Shown: one piece after another, positions 19,033-27,344 of the stretch
Numbering within the stretch: the stretch's first letter is position 1
How the letters are laid out: the number at the start of each line of letters is the position of its first letter
IMG/VR virus record: IMGVR_UViG_3300031673_011235
Location: 17,656 to 81,655 of that record
Source of the DNA: a virus
Direction: 5' to 3' (one strand)
DNA length: 64,000 bases
Notes under the pieces: generated by a model
Told to the model about the DNA's origin: nothing
Database searches by the model: none
The model's input: only the letters and a program-made list of their open reading frames with translations
Program-made: the position numbers and the translations under genes

Positions 19033-21978
19033 CTATCCATTCCCCCCGGCAGTTAATGTGTCGCTTGTTACAGGAGCCAAAAATTGATTTCTATTACTAT
19101 TTAACATTTCTACTGTTTTCCGAAGATCATTGGCAGCCTTAGCCTCTATAGTAAATATATCTTTAATTTCTTTAAACATTCCAGAATTTATTTTATACTC
19201 GGAGAGAAGTTTATCCATATCTTTTTTAACCTGTACGCCCACATCGCCCGCCTCGTCTGTATATTTAAGTCCTGAGCCTATAGTCGCCATAGCTCTCGAT
19301 ATTGTAGTTGAGGTAGGATATTTTTGAGTTGGAAGAGCGTAATCATAGGCTACATCATATAACAACCTGGTATCTTCTGATACTGCCATAAGTGCTTTGG
19401 TTTGGTCTTCGCCGCTCATTTTTATTATTTCTGTTAAACGTGCGGCCGTGCTTGTAGCATAAGCATCTACATCGCCCAGTTCAGCTTTATTACCAGTTAA
19501 CAGTTGAAAAGCTGACATTAAATTTTGATCACGATTAGTTCCAACAAGTTGGCTTAAAGGATTACCAACAGCAGTAGCATTAAACACTTCGAAACCCGCC
19601 GCCAACATTTTTGATCTGTAAGCTTCCATGTTAGCCAATTCATTGCGTTTCGCCACTGATCCTAATGTTGGGTCTTCAGCTATTTTCTTGGTATAACTTT
19701 CTTGAAAGGAATCAAAGACCTGACCAAATCTTATTGCTGCACCAGCAGAATCAGCTTCTGACCAATAACCTATTTTTGATGTAGCCGCAATAATAAATTC
19801 TTCAGCAGAACTATAGCCTGAATATTTAGCTATTTTATTTAAAGCGGGGTTGCCAATGCCCCATTTTTCTCGTATCAATTTTTTAGCTGGGTCCACAGCA
19901 TTCATATAATTGCGTTCAGCTCGTCTGGACATGTCTGCACCTGAAAGGTCACCTGTACCGGCCGGTATGGTAAACAGTCCACCAAGTATAGGTATAGCTG
20001 GTCGTGGAGTAAATACTGGTTCTACGTAAGTAGGCACAGGAGTAAATAAATTTGATGCAAGTGTAGGATTTAATTCAGCTAGTCCAGTTAAATCAACTCC
20101 CTGTGTTCTAGTAAATTTGCCTTCAAGTTGATCCCAAAAAGTTGTAACTTCATAAGCAAGTGGATCTATAACCATCGAATATCCCACTGACGCCACATTT
20201 CCAATTTTTCGTAATTTTCCAAATGCTGCCTCATCTGCCCAATATTTTATTTGATCTAATATTCCTGGTTCCTCGTCTAAACGTAATTTTTGCATTTTTC
20301 CATGTTCACCATAAAGTCTTCCAACTCGTTGTGCCCTAGTCTGAACAGCCATTAAAGCTGCAGCTTCATTATCTTTCATTCCTATCTCTGTTGTTAAAAA
20401 TCCTTTAAATGCAGCAGGGTCTATTTTAGCAACCCCAGTGGCCATTGTGTACATATCCTGATATTGCTTTAATGTAACGGCGTTAAAAAATTCTGGACCA
20501 AGTTTACCTATTTGCTCTCCTCGATTACCCATAAATTTAAAATAAGCTTCTGGATCACCCATAATATTGCCAACCGCACTTATTTTATCAGTAAACGTCA
20601 TCCTGCTTAATTGGTCAGTAGTTGTTCCTTGAGACAGAACAGCTTCATTTATAGCCCCCATATTAGACAATGCGGAACTCCAACCACGTTGTGTTAACCA
20701 GCCAGCTGTGGCTTCAGGCCCGCCAAATTGTCTAACAGTTTCAGCAGACATTTGTTGAGATTGTTGTAAAGCTCTAACATTAACACCCATATTTATAGCG
20801 CCTCGAAATCCAGCCTCTAGAGGAATGCCTGTACCTTGAACCATGCCAATACCCTGTGTTCCCATAGCCATTAATTGCGACGGTAAAAGTCCAGACATAG
20901 ATGATTGTGCTCCAAGCCCAACCGCAAAACTTAGAGGATCTTGAATACCGATAGACCCCCATTGCGCCATAGCTTGCGTAGCGCCAGTTAAACTAGTATG
21001 TAAAATGTGTTTAACTTGTTGAACAGATCCTAATAATTTAGCGACTTCTTGAGTATATTGTTCGGCAGTCCTAACAGCATCAAAACCTCCAAATTCAGTG
21101 TATGATGTAATAGCTTGTTCGGCTTCTGGACGGGAGACACCTCTCATACGAACACCGGGCGATTGAATAATTTCATTAATTTGTCTGGAAGCAACCATAG
21201 CTTGATTGGAATCAATCTCACCACCTAAAAATCGCCATGAAGTGTTTTGAATAAATCTGGCTCTATCAAGATCTCTACGATAAGTAGTAGCTAAAATATC
21301 TGTGGCCTCGCTACTAATCAAACCACCAGCAATTGCCCCAATAGGGCCTCCCAACATTCCACCTACAACGGTGGCGCCTAATGCTCCGCCCACGCCGGCT
21401 CCAGCCATACCAGCACCGAAAGATAAAATATCAACCATTTTTTCACGTGTTAATATATCTCGTGATGCTTGACTGTAAGCCCCTGGACTAATAGCCATAT
21501 CTGGACTATAGCCGGTTCCCAGAATAGCAGCACCTAATGTAGAAATAGTTCCTCTATTTCTTAAATCAGGAATAAAAGCCTGGTCTGGTCCGATATTAGA
21601 CATTCCATAAGACATGCCTGCTTTATGCACATCATCAAGAAGTTTTTGATAACCTAATCTGCCGGAATCAACTACATTTTGGTAACCTGTCATAAATTTG
21701 CCTGTAAAATCTTGTCCACGCAAAAATAAATCAGACGTAGTTTCCACAAATTTTTTGGAAGTTTCGGGCAGCGACGTTTGTAAATTGGCTAAACCCGTAG
21801 TACCAAAAGGTTGTTTTGTTATATTAGCTTGTAACGATGACAGGTCTTGAATATCCGAGCGTGTAGACGCGAATGACCCACCACCAAAAGCCATGTCTAA
21901 ACTATTTCTTAATTCTTGTAATTTAGCGGATACATCACTGGTATCCAACGAAACTTTATAAACAATACTTTTGGGCAT
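19033..21978 (-). CDS. Tail tape measure protein
   Basis: At 981 residues this is the longest tail protein in the window. It starts with VYKVSLDTSDVSAKLQELRN, typical of tape measure N-termini, followed by long helical stretches and a Gly/Ala-rich hydrophobic segment at about 184-223 (with GAGMAGAGVGGALGATVVGG), which could insert in the host membrane during ejection. Two small genes directly upstream fit the usual tail-assembly chaperone pair. Length suggests a tail of roughly 140-150 nm if the common 0.15 nm per residue rule holds. Confidence 0.8.
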   Translation of the reverse strand: MPKSIVYKVSLDTSDVSAKLQELRNSLDMAFGGGSFASTRSDIQDLSSLQANITKQPFGTTGLANLQTSLPETSKKFVETTSDLFLRGQDFTGKFMTGYQNVVDSGRLGYQKLLDDVHKAGMSYGMSNIGPDQAFIPDLRNRGTISTLGAAILGTGYSPDMAISPGAYSQASRDILTREKMVDILSFGAGMAGAGVGGALGATVVGGMLGGPIGAIAGGLISSEATDILATTYRRDLDRARFIQNTSWRFLGGEIDSNQAMVASRQINEIIQSPGVRMRGVSRPEAEQAITSYTEFGGFDAVRTAEQYTQEVAKLLGSVQQVKHILHTSLTGATQAMAQWGSIGIQDPLSFAVGLGAQSSMSGLLPSQLMAMGTQGIGMVQGTGIPLEAGFRGAINMGVNVRALQQSQQMSAETVRQFGGPEATAGWLTQRGWSSALSNMGAINEAVLSQGTTTDQLSRMTFTDKISAVGNIMGDPEAYFKFMGNRGEQIGKLGPEFFNAVTLKQYQDMYTMATGVAKIDPAAFKGFLTTEIGMKDNEAAALMAVQTRAQRVGRLYGEHGKMQKLRLDEEPGILDQIKYWADEAAFGKLRKIGNVASVGYSMVIDPLAYEVTTFWDQLEGKFTRTQGVDLTGLAELNPTLASNLFTPVPTYVEPVFTPRPAIPILGGLFTIPAGTGDLSGADMSRRAERNYMNAVDPAKKLIREKWGIGNPALNKIAKYSGYSSAEEFIIAATSKIGYWSEADSAGAAIRFGQVFDSFQESYTKKIAEDPTLGSVAKRNELANMEAYRSKMLAAGFEVFNATAVGNPLSQLVGTNRDQNLMSAFQLLTGNKAELGDVDAYATSTAARLTEIIKMSGEDQTKALMAVSEDTRLLYDVAYDYALPTQKYPTSTTISRAMATIGSGLKYTDEAGDVGVQVKKDMDKLLSEYKINSGMFKEIKDIFTIEAKAANDLRKTVEMLNSNRNQFLAPVTSDTLTAGGNG

Positions 21979-22337
21979 TACTCTATCCGTGTCAAATTAG
22001 ATTTGAAATTAATGGGTTTATTTTTTATAGATTTTTTTAGGTCGCCTGTTGATTTTACTTTTATTTTTTCTTTTTTTATTTTGTCAAATAACTTACCAGC
22101 TATTTGACTATAATCTTTACGTTCTTTAGGAATAGAAGGATCCAATAAATCTCTATAAATTTTCATTTGAGAATTAAATTTATTAACCTCTTTTGCCGAA
22201 GATCGATCTAATTGAGTCGCATTAACAGTCAGTTTAAATCGTAAATCTTCAATTATTTCTTTGTCAATATATCGTTTAATTAAATATATTTCTACGGGCG
22301 TTTGGTAAAATTTTTCAATGTCAACCCCAGCCAACAT
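21978..22337 (-). CDS. Probable tail-assembly protein next to tape measure
   Basis: A 119-residue, very basic (K-rich) protein starting MLAGVDIEKFYQTPVEIYLIK. Both ends overlap its neighbours by one base (TAATG type). In many tailed phages the two genes before the tape measure are chaperones, often joined by a frameshift; here they are separate frames coupled by overlap. Chaperone role is inferred from position only. Confidence 0.5.
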   Translation of the reverse strand: MLAGVDIEKFYQTPVEIYLIKRYIDKEIIEDLRFKLTVNATQLDRSSAKEVNKFNSQMKIYRDLLDPSIPKERKDYSQIAGKLFDKIKKEKIKVKSTGDLKKSIKNKPINFKSNLTRIE

Positions 22338-22747
22338 TAAGTCGATTCTTGCCCTGTTGATTGGGGAGGTGTAAAATTTTCCATTACCTCTGGTTTTATC
22401 AATGCGGATCTCAACTCTTTTTCAAACTTATCCTGTGTAATCATCAATAAATCGAGAACAATGGATCCCTTGTTTTCTAAAAACGCATACCATTCTTCAG
22501 GAGTTTTAAACTCATGATTATCATAAGATTTAATGGTGCGGGACAAGAGTTTAGTTTGATAGATGTGAAGAATGAGGGCCTGTGTACCAGTTAGTGTTTT
22601 CATTTCCTCTTCAACCGCTATCTGGTCTTTGGCTCGTAGATTTGATATCCTTACTTTTAGTTTACCATCTAAAAATTCAAATTCTTTGATGGCCTCATTT
22701 TTAAAAATAAGGTCCTCTACATATTGTTGCAATTCTTTGTTAGACAT
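22337..22747 (-). CDS. Probable tail-assembly chaperone
   Basis: A 136-residue acidic and helical protein. The segment LKVRISNLRAKDQIAVEEEM followed by a helix with TGTQALILHIYQTKLLSRTI resembles tail-assembly chaperones (gpG-like) that bind the tape measure. It is the first gene of the leftward tail operon. Its start has no Shine-Dalgarno sequence; instead an AACCA...TAAA element ends right before the ATG. A TTGACA-17-TATATT promoter lies 35 nt upstream. Confidence 0.55.
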   Translation of the reverse strand: MSNKELQQYVEDLIFKNEAIKEFEFLDGKLKVRISNLRAKDQIAVEEEMKTLTGTQALILHIYQTKLLSRTIKSYDNHEFKTPEEWYAFLENKGSIVLDLLMITQDKFEKELRSALIKPEVMENFTPPQSTGQEST

Positions 22748-22763
22748 AATTTAATAATTGGTT
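22748..22763 (-). promoter_or_regulatory. AACCA pre-start element, leftward copy
   Basis: On the minus strand AACCAATTATTAAATT directly precedes the ATG at 22747. It closely matches the plus-strand copy at 39043-39057 (AACCAATAATAAATT) and the copies at 25510, 36941, 37652 and 40728. No Shine-Dalgarno sequence is present. Confidence 0.5.
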
Positions 22764-22781
22764 ATAATGTATTTCTGTGAT

Positions 22782-22810
22782 AATATACGATAATTTTTGC
22801 GGCCTGTCAA
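22782..22810 (-). promoter_or_regulatory. sigma70-like promoter of the leftward tail operon
   Basis: On the minus strand TTGACA (22810-22805) and TATATT (22787-22782) are 17 nt apart. The predicted start near 22775 gives a leader of about 28 nt. The -35 is a full consensus match. Confidence 0.75.
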
Positions 22811-22829
22811 TAGTAAGAACTCTTTTTCT

Positions 22830-22842
22830 GGTATAAGAAAAT
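22830..22842 (+). promoter_or_regulatory. Repeated GGTATAAGAAAAT motif, copy 2
   Basis: Exact 13-base match to 2730-2742. It lies 39-51 nt before the RNase H start and about 20 nt from the -35 of the leftward tail promoter, so the two units diverge from one hub. TGGTATAAG reads as an extended -10 element. Confidence 0.55.
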
Positions 22843-22880
22843 TGTTATAAACAAACATTTATTATGGAGGATTTGACAAA

Positions 22881-23324
22881 ATGAAATTAATTATGTATGT
22901 TGATGGTGGATGCATAAACAACCATGACAAAAACAAGGTAAATGAGGCCTACGGTTCTTTTAAAGTTATAGAAGAGCTGGAAGACGAACAAAAAGTGCTT
23001 GCAACTTGTAAACTAAACTTTGGGGAATTTACTAACAATGAAGCAGAATATTTAGCCATATATTACGGAATAATGTTTATTTATTCTATAATATCTGAGA
23101 AGGTTTGTCGTAATTTAGATGGTCCCGTTACCGCATTAATTTACACGGACAGCCAATTGGTTGTAAACCAGGTATGGGGCGATTGGGAAGTTAAAGAGTC
23201 TAGATTAGAGCCATTTTGCCAAATGGTAAAAGAAGTGGTAGAGATATCAACAGTAAATGATGCAGTAATCATAAATGCGAAGTGGGTAGAGAGAGCACAG
23301 ATAGAGAAAGAACTAGGCCATTAG
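22881..23324 (+). CDS. rnhA: Ribonuclease HI-like protein
   Basis: A 147-residue protein with the RNase HI core: YVDGGCINN (Asp8), an AYGSFKV strand, TNNEAEYLAIYYG (Glu56) and IYTDSQLVVNQVWGDWEV (Asp90). The usual last catalytic Asp near the C-terminus is not evident; the protein ends in WVERAQIEKELGH. It should remove RNA primers or RNA:DNA hybrids during phage replication. A GGAGG sequence lies 10 nt before the ATG. It is the first gene of the rightward replication unit, and its end overlaps the following glycosyltransferase gene by 43 nt. Confidence 0.85.
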   Translation: MKLIMYVDGGCINNHDKNKVNEAYGSFKVIEELEDEQKVLATCKLNFGEFTNNEAEYLAIYYGIMFIYSIISEKVCRNLDGPVTALIYTDSQLVVNQVWGDWEVKESRLEPFCQMVKEVVEISTVNDAVIINAKWVERAQIEKELGH

Positions 23325-24091
23325 TTTCAATAATAATGCCTGCCTGGCGCGCGGTATTATTTATTGACAGGGCTATAGAATCAGTCATAAATCAAAATTT
23401 TCCATATCTTTATGAACTAGTTATTGTTGACGACGGGTCTGATGATAAAGACAGAACGTGGAATAAAATAATGGGTTGGAAACGAATGGAGTCTGTCAAA
23501 AAAAACATAGTAATTCAGACACATAAACTAGACTGCAACTGTGGTCCTGGATTTGCCAGACACTTAGCTATAGCCAAATCATCAGGCAAATATATTTGTT
23601 ATTTGGATGCCGATGATGAGTTATGTTCCAGCAGAATACTCGGGGCCGTGAAGATTTTTGAACAAAATCCTAAAGCTGACGTAGTTTTAAGTAATTACTA
23701 TATAATAGAAAATAGGCAACACATTTTATATGACCCGTCTAGAATCATTTGGAAAGTTCATGAAATATTACAAAAACGAAACGTCATCATACCTCTCGGC
23801 GTAATGCATACCAGGGAAATTTATGATAAAACAACTGGTTGGCCTCAATATTTAGTTTGTGGAGAAGACGGTATTTTATGGAGACGTATGTCTGAGGTTG
23901 GGGCCGTTTTCGATGTTTGTGGTTTTACAGCAGGAATATATAGAGTAAGGAAACAAAGTCAGTCCAGGACACAAAGAAAATTTGACAGCGGACGTTCTTT
24001 TGCGTATAATGATGAACATCCAGATGGTTCGCACGGCCAATACCTAGATAATTTGTCAGATGAGGAACTAAGCCAATACTTTAAAAAATGA
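23282..24091 (+). CDS. Glycosyltransferase family 2
   Basis: A 269-residue GT-A enzyme: VSIIMPAWRAVLFIDRAIES with NQNF, the phrase LVIVDDGSDD, then YICYLDADDEL with the DxD metal site, and an acidic acceptor-side GEDGILWRR (the ED of GT2 enzymes). The start is a GTG at 23282, 43 nt inside the RNase H gene; a start later would cut the first strand, so the GTG is preferred. It ends in an ATGA overlap with the helicase. Its position among replication genes is odd; it could modify DNA bases, virion proteins or the cell surface. Confidence 0.8.
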   Translation: MGRESTDRERTRPLVSIIMPAWRAVLFIDRAIESVINQNFPYLYELVIVDDGSDDKDRTWNKIMGWKRMESVKKNIVIQTHKLDCNCGPGFARHLAIAKSSGKYICYLDADDELCSSRILGAVKIFEQNPKADVVLSNYYIIENRQHILYDPSRIIWKVHEILQKRNVIIPLGVMHTREIYDKTTGWPQYLVCGEDGILWRRMSEVGAVFDVCGFTAGIYRVRKQSQSRTQRKFDSGRSFAYNDEHPDGSHGQYLDNLSDEELSQYFKK

Positions 24092-25506
24092 TACTACTAG
24101 AAGATAAGATCTATGTTAACATAGAAGATCTTGATATTAAAAAAATAGAAAAAATAAAAAAAGACTTAACTATAACAAACCCACTGTGGAAAAAGGCGGC
24201 TCAATTAGAACTCTCGGTATGGGGTAAACCCCAATATCTAGAATTCTATGTACAAAAGGGCCGCCATTTTATTTTACCCAGCGGGTATATCAATGATTTG
24301 TTAAGGCAATGGGGTCCTGCCGAAAAACCACCACAATTAATTGACAGCAGGTTTGAAACCTCAAATCTATTAAACATACAATTTAAGGGAATTTTGAAAC
24401 CTTTTCAACAAGTTGCCTGTGACATAGCCTTAATAAAATCTTTTGGTGTTATTCAAGCTCCTACAGGCAGTGGAAAAACTGTATGCGCTATTTATTTAAT
24501 AGTAAAAAGAAAACAGCCTACTTTAATTCTAGTAGACCAAATAGAGTTGGGCAACCAATTTGTAAACAAATTAATAGAATTTACCAATCTTACTAAAGAC
24601 GATATTGGTTTTATAGGCAATGACCAATTTTCAATAAAACCTGTAACTGTGGCTTTACTACAAAGTATGCACAGACTTGACGATAGATACTATGATGAGA
24701 TAAATAAAAATATTGGTCAAATAATATGTGACGAAACACACATTATTGCCGCGGACACATATTATAATGTAATGACCAAACTAAAAGCAAAATATAAAAT
24801 AGGACTTAGTGCTACCCCGAAAAGAGAAGACGGGCTTACCCAAGTAATATTTTGGGCTACAGGTCCAATTATTTACACGGTACCATTTAACGATGTTTCC
24901 AATATTATAAAACCAGAAATTGTAACGATTCCTACCACTTATTATTTTCCTCTTATTTCTATTACAGAGTATACTGATATGATTACTGACCTGTCCGCGT
25001 GTGAAACCAGAAACCAATTAATAGTTGATACTGTCACAGAAAAACGGTATAAGGATTTACAGAAAGTTTTACTGTGTGACAGAATTATGCAAGTTATAAT
25101 TTTACATAAAAAACTTCCTGGGTCAGACATACTTATATCACAAATTTCTAAATACGATAAAGACAAAATAAAAAGTAAATATGGTGACCAAGAGGCTAAA
25201 GAAATTTTTAAAAAAACTTCTAAAAAGCATAGAGAAAGTATTATAACCCGTTTAAATAACGAAACATTAACAACCTTAATATCAACATACGGATTATTTC
25301 ACAAAGGTATAGATATTGTTACTTTAGAGATGGCCGCGTTTTGTGCACCCATTAGGTCCGAGGTAATGGTAAAACAGTGCCGCGGAAGAGTAATGAGAAA
25401 GAATAAAACAAAGAAAGCGGTAATAGTAGATTTTGTTGATAACAATATTGAACTTTTATCTTGGCAGGCTAAAGCTCGCCAAAAACATTTAAAAGATTTT
25501 AAATAA
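24088..25506 (+). CDS. SF2 DNA helicase (UvsW/DEAD-like)
   Basis: A 472-residue superfamily 2 helicase. Motif I is APTGSGKT (about 124-131), motif II is DETH (215-218), motif III is SAT in GLSATPKREDGL (240-250), and motif VI is near QCRGRVMRK (about 428). The first 100 residues precede a LKPFQQVA Q-like segment. Phage UvsW-type enzymes unwind branched DNA and R-loops and help recombination-dependent replication. It shares a 4-nt overlap with the glycosyltransferase upstream. Confidence 0.85.
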   Translation: MILLEDKIYVNIEDLDIKKIEKIKKDLTITNPLWKKAAQLELSVWGKPQYLEFYVQKGRHFILPSGYINDLLRQWGPAEKPPQLIDSRFETSNLLNIQFKGILKPFQQVACDIALIKSFGVIQAPTGSGKTVCAIYLIVKRKQPTLILVDQIELGNQFVNKLIEFTNLTKDDIGFIGNDQFSIKPVTVALLQSMHRLDDRYYDEINKNIGQIICDETHIIAADTYYNVMTKLKAKYKIGLSATPKREDGLTQVIFWATGPIIYTVPFNDVSNIIKPEIVTIPTTYYFPLISITEYTDMITDLSACETRNQLIVDTVTEKRYKDLQKVLLCDRIMQVIILHKKLPGSDILISQISKYDKDKIKSKYGDQEAKEIFKKTSKKHRESIITRLNNETLTTLISTYGLFHKGIDIVTLEMAAFCAPIRSEVMVKQCRGRVMRKNKTKKAVIVDFVDNNIELLSWQAKARQKHLKDFK

Positions 25507-25509
25507 ACA

Positions 25510-25523
25510 AACCAATAATAAAA
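25510..25523 (+). promoter_or_regulatory. AACCA pre-start element
   Basis: AACCAATAATAAAA ends right before the ATG at 25524. No Shine-Dalgarno sequence is present. The same pattern occurs before four other rightward genes and one leftward gene. Confidence 0.5.
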
Positions 25524-25913
25524 ATGGACAGAAAACCAATAGAATATCGCAAGCACTGCCCAATAAGAACTGGCGCTGGCGCGTGTCCCAACTGCTATAC
25601 AGTGCACGGGGAAATGCTTGAAACATTATGCGATTATAATTGGCGAGAAGCATTTACTTACGCTACATTTGAAAGAGAAGATGTTAAGCGTATTATATAT
25701 TTATCTGAGGGCGAAAACGACGGAGCGGCTTGGATCTGCTTAGTGCAATTAAAAAATAATAAATATGGCGCCATCAATGCCTGGTGTGATTATACTGGGT
25801 GGGACTGACAGGCTGGTGGTGAATCGGCAGTTGCCGATACTAAAAAAGAACTATTAAAAGATTTTTTTGTAGAGGATGATTTAAATAGATTCGGAATTAA
25901 AGGAAGGAAATAA
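25524..25913 (+). CDS. Small conserved phage-type protein with in-frame UGA (possible selenoprotein)
   Basis: The frame encodes 94 residues up to a TGA at 25806-25808, then continues in frame for 34 more sense codons (QAGGESAVADTKKELL and so on) to a TAA at 25911-25913 that overlaps the next start as TAATG, with AAGGAAGGAAA placed as its Shine-Dalgarno. The sequence around the TGA reads CDYTGWD-[UGA]-QAGG. From memory, related small proteins have Cys at this point (GWDCQ); I could not check this. The hairpin at 25823-25838 fits bacterial SECIS rules. Other readings are a base error (TGT or TGC to TGA) or a mutated gene. The N-terminus has a CPNC pair and HCPIR, so metal binding is possible. 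Function is unknown. Confidence 0.6.
25823..25838 (+). promoter_or_regulatory. SECIS-like hairpin downstream of in-frame UGA
   Basis: ATCGGC (25823-25828) pairs perfectly with GCCGAT (25833-25838) around the loop AGTT. The loop begins 20 nt after the UGA, has G in its second position and a 6-bp stem. Published bacterial SECIS rules ask for a 16-37 nt spacing, a 4-16 bp upper stem and a G in the first two loop bases. A chance hairpin is possible. Confidence 0.4.
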
Positions 25914-26236
25914 TGTCAATTTCAATTGATCTTTATGCTTATAACCACAAATCATTAGTAGACGATTTAATAAAAATAGGTTGTTCGGACAACATTTTAT
26001 TAGATAAAATTTTAACGACTTGCGGAGATGTGTTTGGTGAATCTTGCATTATTTTGTGCAACGAACATTGTGATGACGGAAACCCTTATTATAATATTGC
26101 AACATTAATAGATTCAGCATTTAATATATCTGATTCCTTTAACGTATTTTTCTATAATGAAACTAAAAAAGAAGGAATAAATTATGTTGATATTTATGAG
26201 GTGGCAGAAGAATTAGGTATTAAACTCGAGGAATAA
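25913..26236 (+). CDS. Hypothetical small acidic protein
   Basis: A 107-residue acidic protein beginning MSISIDLYAYNHKSLVDDLI, with five Cys residues spread through its middle and a helical C-terminus. It starts in a TAATG overlap with the UGA-containing frame, which is evidence that the upstream gene runs through to that point. No family recognised. Confidence 0.6.
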   Translation: MSISIDLYAYNHKSLVDDLIKIGCSDNILLDKILTTCGDVFGESCIILCNEHCDDGNPYYNIATLIDSAFNISDSFNVFFYNETKKEGINYVDIYEVAEELGIKLEE

Positions 26237-26247
26237 ACAATAACAAT

Positions 26248-26430
26248 ATGGCCACATACATTAAAGTCCCCAATAAAACTAAATGGCACATTTTAAAAAA
26301 ACGCAAACGCTGGGACCAATACCCAACGACTCTTTGCGGCATTAGGCCCAGATATTATAGCCTTGCAAAATATAAAAGACCTGGTGCCGGGTCTATATGT
26401 AAAAATTGTTTAGCAAAGGAATCCTTATAA
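26248..26430 (+). CDS. Small zinc-ribbon-like protein
   Basis: A 60-residue basic protein starting MATYIKVPNKTKWHILKKRK. It has TTLCG in the middle and CKNC near the end, which together with a His could bind zinc; small phage proteins of this 'WH...LCG...C..C' type are common. It overlaps the next gene as TAATG. Function unknown. Confidence 0.6.
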   Translation: MATYIKVPNKTKWHILKKRKRWDQYPTTLCGIRPRYYSLAKYKRPGAGSICKNCLAKESL

Positions 26431-26681
26431 TGAGTAAAAAACAAATTTCCGATGAAATTGAAAAACTAAAGAAAGAGAATCAAAATTTACGGGAAGCATT
26501 AATGTTTTACGCCAATCCTGAAAATTATGGGGATAATGGAGAAATATTTTGTGGGCACACCATTGCCGCGGACACTCTAAAAAACCTGAAGCAAAAAAAA
26601 CCAAAAAATAATTTTACAATAAAATTATACCCTAAACTTTTGAAATATTTTCATGATTTTAGTGCTAGGAGAATAAAATGA
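26430..26681 (+). CDS. Small coiled-coil phage protein
   Basis: An 83-residue protein using the ATG at 26430, which overlaps the upstream stop. Residues 1-25 are a heptad-like coiled coil (SDEIEKLKKENQNLREAL), followed by FYANPENYGDNG, a pattern frequent in small phage proteins of unknown role ('FYAdpenw'). The tail is basic. It ends in an ATGA overlap with the next gene and carries the AGGAG Shine-Dalgarno for it. Confidence 0.6.
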   Translation: MSKKQISDEIEKLKKENQNLREALMFYANPENYGDNGEIFCGHTIAADTLKNLKQKKPKNNFTIKLYPKLLKYFHDFSARRIK

Positions 26682-27025
26682 ATGAATGATGGAAACATTA
26701 TAAGAAAAATGGAACACACCACATACAATTTCCTGATGGTGACACAGTTCTATTTCTAACTCTTAATGATAGCGGAGTAAGCAAGCTATTTAATAGTATT
26801 GTGGAACTTCAAACTCAAGTGGGTACAATAAAAGAAACTAAATCAATTGGGTGGGCTGTAATTGGTCCTGATGGCTGTATTCTAACAGAGATTTGTAGTT
26901 CAGAAATTGAAGCTAGAGATAGTTTTTTAATAGCACTACCAGTAGCCGGAGGCCCAGATTGGGACGGATTTGAAGAAGATGGGTGTAAGATTATCCAAGT
27001 CCATAGGATAGAAAAAAATGAGTAA
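26678..27025 (+). pseudogene. Small gene with damaged or recoded N-terminus
   Basis: A convincing reading frame runs from about 26693 to 27025 (KNGTHHIQFPDGDTVLFLTL and onward, about 110 residues) but its start is unclear. From the ATG at 26678, which overlaps the upstream stop and is 6 nt after AGGAG, the fourth codon is TGA. From the ATG at 26682 the frame reads MNDGNIIRK and then needs one extra A in the A5 run at 26704-26708 to join KNGTHH. A GTG at 26801 would give only 74 residues. A 1-nt homopolymer loss is the simplest explanation. There is no SECIS-like hairpin after this TGA. Function unknown. Confidence 0.5.
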
Positions 27026-27344
27026 AACAAAAAAATGGCAAGGCATAGATTATGAATGCACCTGTATTCGTAACTATGATACGTGCGAAATATGTGAAGC
27101 TTGCAAATTAATGATAGGGGCGGAGAGATTACTAGAAAAATGTAAAGATAAACTAACCTTAGCGAAAGGTGCATTAGCCGCACAAGATAAAATGCAAAAC
27201 GAGCAACTTGATAAATGGCGTAAACAGCTTAATATTCCTGAACATATTGTTGCAGCCAGCGATGTAGTAGATGATTTGTGTGAATGTTTTGCTAACCAAC
27301 TTGACAAAGCGGTACTAAAAGATAAGGAAGGCGGCAAACAATGA
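27018..27344 (+). CDS. Small cysteine-rich protein with helical tail
   Basis: A 108-residue protein. The N-terminal 35 residues contain six Cys (YECTCIRNYDTCEICEACKL), likely a metal-binding knot. Residues about 40-108 are helical and charged. It overlaps the neighbours by 8 and 4 nt. Function not recognised. Confidence 0.6.
   Translation: MSKTKKWQGIDYECTCIRNYDTCEICEACKLMIGAERLLEKCKDKLTLAKGALAAQDKMQNEQLDKWRKQLNIPEHIVAASDVVDDLCECFANQLDKAVLKDKEGGKQ

Noticed and set aside
23282-24091. Shorter start for the glycosyltransferase at the ATG at 23335
   Set aside because: It would remove the first strand of the GT-A fold (VSII); the GTG at 23282 keeps it.
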